Positions 33,121 through 36,077 of a DNA stretch of 36,077 nucleotides are shown here, piece by piece (the first letter of the stretch is position 1; each line of letters starts with the position of its first letter). The stretch covers positions 1 to 36,077 of the forward strand of contig QKCY01000303.1 in NCBI GenBank assembly GCA_003245525.1. The letters are read 5' to 3'. Source of the stretch: Victivallales bacterium. GTDB taxonomy: Bacteria; Verrucomicrobiota; Lentisphaeria; Oligosphaerales; Lenti-02. The position numbers were made by a program, and so were the translations under genes. The notes beneath the pieces are model-generated. The model saw nothing but the letters and a program-made list of their open reading frames with translations, searched no databases and was not told the origin of the DNA.

Positions 33121-35925
33121 TCAACCTGCCTCCCGGTTCGTGCTAGCGTGTTGCTCAAGCCAGTGTTGCAGGATCCCTGGCAGGGCATTGATGAGGTCCG
33201 GATCCCACGGGCCGTCCGACTGGATCTCGGGCATCAGCCAGGGTCTCTGTTCGGACAACAGCCCCATCACTTCTCCGAGCCGGTTGCCGAACAGTAGCTG
33301 CGCCCGTTCTTGATCCAAGCCAGCTTCGGGCGCGTCTGCGAACAGAAGGGGAAATACCTGCAAGGCGATCCTTCTTGGTGCTGCTTCTATAGCGTTCGCT
33401 AGGGCTTCGCCGAGCCATTGCCAACTGCCCGGAAGAAGAACTTGCTCACCGTTCTTCCTTCCTTGCAGACCGTTGCAGAAATCCCAGACCACACATGGGG
33501 TGTCGTCCAGACAGCGGGCAAGAGCGCCGGGATCGCGGCCAAACCTCTCCCGTGCTTCCTCAATGAAAGCCTTCCGTACTGCTGACTCAACAGTAGGCTG
33601 CCCGGAAATGTGTGACCAGCCAGAACATATCATGTTCGCCAAGCGAAGGCTGAACCCAAGCACAATCTCTGCCTGTCGTCTAGCCCACTGGTCCAGGAGC
33701 TTCTGACGTTGCTCTGCCAAGTCCGGGTGGCTCGGCGGAAAGAGCCGCCGAGACAGTAGCAGGACTTCCGTTAGGCCAGTGATTCCTGATATACTTGTCT
33801 CGTTCCCGCCGGTTGTCTCCCATGACTCGCCCAAAGTGACGAGATATCGTTCGGCCAATCGCTGGATTCCCTGGCCATCCAGCAGGAGGGGAGCGAACTG
33901 TTCAACCGTCCAGGAGACTGCCTGACTGCCTAACATCTCGCTGGCCAGGTTCACTCCCTGGATGCTGTATGAAGGGCCATCCATCTGGAACCCCTCTAGT
34001 GCTGCCAGAATCTCCTGGTCTCGTATGCCTTCGCTCTGAGTAGGCTCTCCCCTAACCAGCCGCGCCCAGTACTTACCCGACTTGTCGGATGCTACTCCTT
34101 GAGGTCGGGAATCCGAGCAGAGGAAGCCAGCCGCCAGATCCTCTTCTCGCTCGCCCATGATCTTCCTGCTAGCGCGGCTCCTTTCGGCGGTACTGGTGGA
34201 AGAAGCGACACTCCTCCAGACCGGAAACAGAAAGCGGATTATGCGCCTGGCAGAGCCCGTATTCCACTCAACGGGAGCCGTACGGCTCTCCCATTCGGCG
34301 TCCAGCGGCTCAATATACTTTTCTCGCTCATCGCCGTTCGCCTGAGAGGCCAGCCTGAGTGCGCTCCCATGGTCCAACAGGAATGCATATGCTTCCGGTG
34401 CGCAGAATCGGAGTGTCTGGAAGGCCAGCAATTCGTCGATATCTACTTCACCGTGGAGCCCGTTTCTCCACACCTGCCAGGTGTGGGACAGTGTGGTTCG
34501 CAACAGCCTCGGGGTTGACGCAAGTCGAACCATGGATCCGGAGACGGAGCTGACTGTCGAGTCACCGAAGTCTGGCGCGTCGCCGCGTAGGCGCTCCCCG
34601 GTCCTCTGGCTGTCCCCCACGGGGTCGATATCCTGGAACGCTTCGAGGCAGTGTTGGCGGAGGCACCGGACAGCGAGAACTACATCCCTGGCTGGCAATG
34701 AAAGGAAGCTCTCGATGTGGTCGCATGTCCGGACCAGCACGTCTGTCAGGTGCGTCTCGGATGGGGTTGTCGCTAGGATGAAGGAGACTCTCGGCAGCTT
34801 CTTTGCATTGTCCATTAGCGAGTCCAGTTCGTCCTGGAACCCATTGTCAGGACTGTTGCGTTCGAAGTCGTCGAGGATCACCACAAGGTGTTGGCCAGTG
34901 GCGACCAAAGCTTGGTCCAGACCGCGCAACACAGTTCCAGCCTCGCGATTCCATTGCAGCAGTGAGCCGAGCCCTCTCAACCATCCTGTGCCAGTTTCCG
35001 AGATCGCCTCTCGGTAGTGAGCAGGCAGTTGGGTGAGTGCCAGGCAGTCCACATGTCCTGAGAGAGCTTCAACGACCATCTCAAGAATGTGCTCGGATAC
35101 AGACCCTCCGCGTAGCCCCCAGCCAGTGACTCGGCAATGGATGAAGCCATTTCCAGACCCAGCTACCTTCGTGTCCTCGTCTGAGTTGCTCAAGTAGTAC
35201 CAGATGAGCTCGCCAAGACTCGTCTTGCCGCATCCGTATGGTCCCACTACGCCAACTGTGCAAGCCGATTCCCGAATGTGCCGAGCTATCCGCTGAGCCA
35301 TCGTCGCCAGGCCAAACATCGCTTCAGACGGGGCGTGTATGGGTTCGTCCTTCTCGAGCCACTGAAGCAGTGCCTCTGCATCCTCGGCCAATGACTTGAG
35401 GGTATCACCGTCGCTGTCTGCTTTCGCGCCGCTCGGCCGGCTTGGGGCACTTCGACTGCCTCTTGCGGACAGCCAATGGATTGCTGAGGCGATGGCTATG
35501 CCCGTCCCCAACGATACCATCTCCCAGAAGCAACCCGCCTCAGCAAAGCACCCAAGGAATGGCGAGGAGTTGCCCCTGACGCTGAGGGAATAGGTCGGGA
35601 CATAGAGAATGCATCCCACTACTGCTGCAATCCAGGCCGCTGGATAGCAGCCCAGGGTCCTCGGCCTGATATCGCTCAGGCGGAAGCCCTTGAGGCTGAT
35701 GAGAACCCACCAGACGGCAGCAGCTAACAGCGCGGCGACCAAGAGCCGGGGGACGAGGGCAAGCGCGCCAAGGACGTTGGCCAGAGCATCCGCAGTAGGG
35801 CGCAGTATCGGATGGAGAAACCAACATGAGACCAAGCCAATCACAGCGTACGAGACGACATCCCGCCATCGGCATAGTCTGGCCCTGATAGGCGTAACCA
35901 CACAGTCGTTCGCAGATGATGTCAT
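33121..35925 (-). CDS. Membrane KAP-like P-loop NTPase, possible defence gene
   Basis: ATG at 35925 with GGAG upstream is a better start than 36063, which runs through upstream sequence. The product is 934 residues. About four membrane helices lie in the first 155 residues (for example LVPRLLVAALLAAAVWWVL and SLGTGIAIASAIHWL). Walker A is VGPYGCGKTS with Lys234, and Walker B is VVILDDFERN with Asp352/353. The wide insert between them and the LDDFERN form fit the KAP family (P-loop NTPases with membrane segments; PifA of plasmid F, which excludes phage T7, is one). The C-terminal 450 residues show no domain I recognise. GC is clearly lower (about 53-56% by eye) than in the rest of the window, and rarer codons are used, suggesting transfer. 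Upstream partners, if any, lie beyond the right edge. A STAND or other AAA+ NTPase is the alternative. Confidence 0.85.
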   Translation of the reverse strand: MTSSANDCVVTPIRARLCRWRDVVSYAVIGLVSCWFLHPILRPTADALANVLGALALVPRLLVAALLAAAVWWVLISLKGFRLSDIRPRTLGCYPAAWIAAVVGCILYVPTYSLSVRGNSSPFLGCFAEAGCFWEMVSLGTGIAIASAIHWLSARGSRSAPSRPSGAKADSDGDTLKSLAEDAEALLQWLEKDEPIHAPSEAMFGLATMAQRIARHIRESACTVGVVGPYGCGKTSLGELIWYYLSNSDEDTKVAGSGNGFIHCRVTGWGLRGGSVSEHILEMVVEALSGHVDCLALTQLPAHYREAISETGTGWLRGLGSLLQWNREAGTVLRGLDQALVATGQHLVVILDDFERNSPDNGFQDELDSLMDNAKKLPRVSFILATTPSETHLTDVLVRTCDHIESFLSLPARDVVLAVRCLRQHCLEAFQDIDPVGDSQRTGERLRGDAPDFGDSTVSSVSGSMVRLASTPRLLRTTLSHTWQVWRNGLHGEVDIDELLAFQTLRFCAPEAYAFLLDHGSALRLASQANGDEREKYIEPLDAEWESRTAPVEWNTGSARRIIRFLFPVWRSVASSTSTAERSRASRKIMGEREEDLAAGFLCSDSRPQGVASDKSGKYWARLVRGEPTQSEGIRDQEILAALEGFQMDGPSYSIQGVNLASEMLGSQAVSWTVEQFAPLLLDGQGIQRLAERYLVTLGESWETTGGNETSISGITGLTEVLLLSRRLFPPSHPDLAEQRQKLLDQWARRQAEIVLGFSLRLANMICSGWSHISGQPTVESAVRKAFIEEARERFGRDPGALARCLDDTPCVVWDFCNGLQGRKNGEQVLLPGSWQWLGEALANAIEAAPRRIALQVFPLLFADAPEAGLDQERAQLLFGNRLGEVMGLLSEQRPWLMPEIQSDGPWDPDLINALPGILQHWLEQHASTNREAG

Positions 35926-36077
35926 CCACTTCTCCCGTTTGGACGATCCTGGTGCCTTGCCAGCAGAGGAGACGCTCTGTCCACAGACGGAGGGAATATA
36001 CTCCAACCAGCCTCCAGGGCATCCGATGCAGGGGGCTACCCAACAGGGCCACCATCTCACCAACGTCGACCTTACCG
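35926..36077. other. Right-edge region upstream of the KAP-like gene
   Basis: This 152-base edge stretch shares the lower GC of the NTPase gene. Two minus-strand frames stay open to the edge, one of them continuing into the NTPase gene in another frame until 35540. Neither gives a recognisable protein. It may hold the promoter or the 3' end of an upstream gene. Confidence 0.3.

Noticed and set aside
35540-36055. Minus-strand ORF overlapping the start of the NTPase gene
   Set aside because: It would overlap the NTPase by about 390 bases in another frame and has no recognisable domain; open to the edge, so a short real tail cannot be excluded.

Overview
The window looks like a piece of a GC-rich chromosome from the PVC group, most likely Lentisphaerota or a close relative (Kiritimatiellota, Verrucomicrobiota). 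This is an inference from protein character: a Lentisphaera-type pseudopilin ([26 protein letters not shown] type N-terminus), a protein with the hallmarks of the exosortase-associated TIGR04073 family, many secreted sialidase-fold and glycan-active proteins, and a surface protease of about 2,070 residues. No rRNA, tRNA, CRISPR array, transposase or phage gene was seen.

Layout. (1) Bases 1-7083, minus strand: a probable five-gene operon. In transcription order it holds a sialidase-fold protein, an exosortase-hydrolase-2-like protein, a secreted serine hydrolase, an exosortase-hydrolase-1-like protein with Cys at the nucleophile elbow, and a large secreted carbohydrate-active protein that runs off the left edge. 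(2) 7243-13055, plus strand: a membrane hybrid histidine kinase and a GH57-like protein, ending at a strong bidirectional hairpin. (3) 13112-19649, minus strand: dtd, cysE, a [4Fe-4S] reductase-like protein overlapping a secreted sialidase-fold protein, and a secreted LamG plus clan-A glycosidase-like protein. (4) 19822-29193, plus strand: the giant C25 (gingipain-type) plus M14 (carboxypeptidase) fusion, the TIGR04073-like protein behind a good sigma70-type promoter, and a tonB-TPR pair. (5) 29175-29612: two adjacent families of 9-bp-periodic repeats, the first beginning inside the last codons of the TPR gene. (6) 29680-32938, plus strand: promoter, palindromic operator, GntR/FadR-type regulator, pseudopilin, and a second two-domain sialidase-fold protein. 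(7) 33121-35925, minus strand: a membrane KAP-like P-loop NTPase with visibly lower GC, probably acquired and possibly defence-related.

The main theme is breakdown of complex host or algal glycans and glycoproteins outside the cell: several sialidase-fold proteins, three other glycan-active proteins and a double protease. TonB (import energy), a hybrid kinase and a GntR regulator (sensing), and exosortase-linked envelope proteins may support this. The most unusual items are the C25-M14 fusion with a nested He_PIG domain, the hydrolase trio in which two of three members lack the standard Ser nucleophile, the Fe-S protein coupled to a sialidase-fold gene, and the paired 9-bp repeat arrays.
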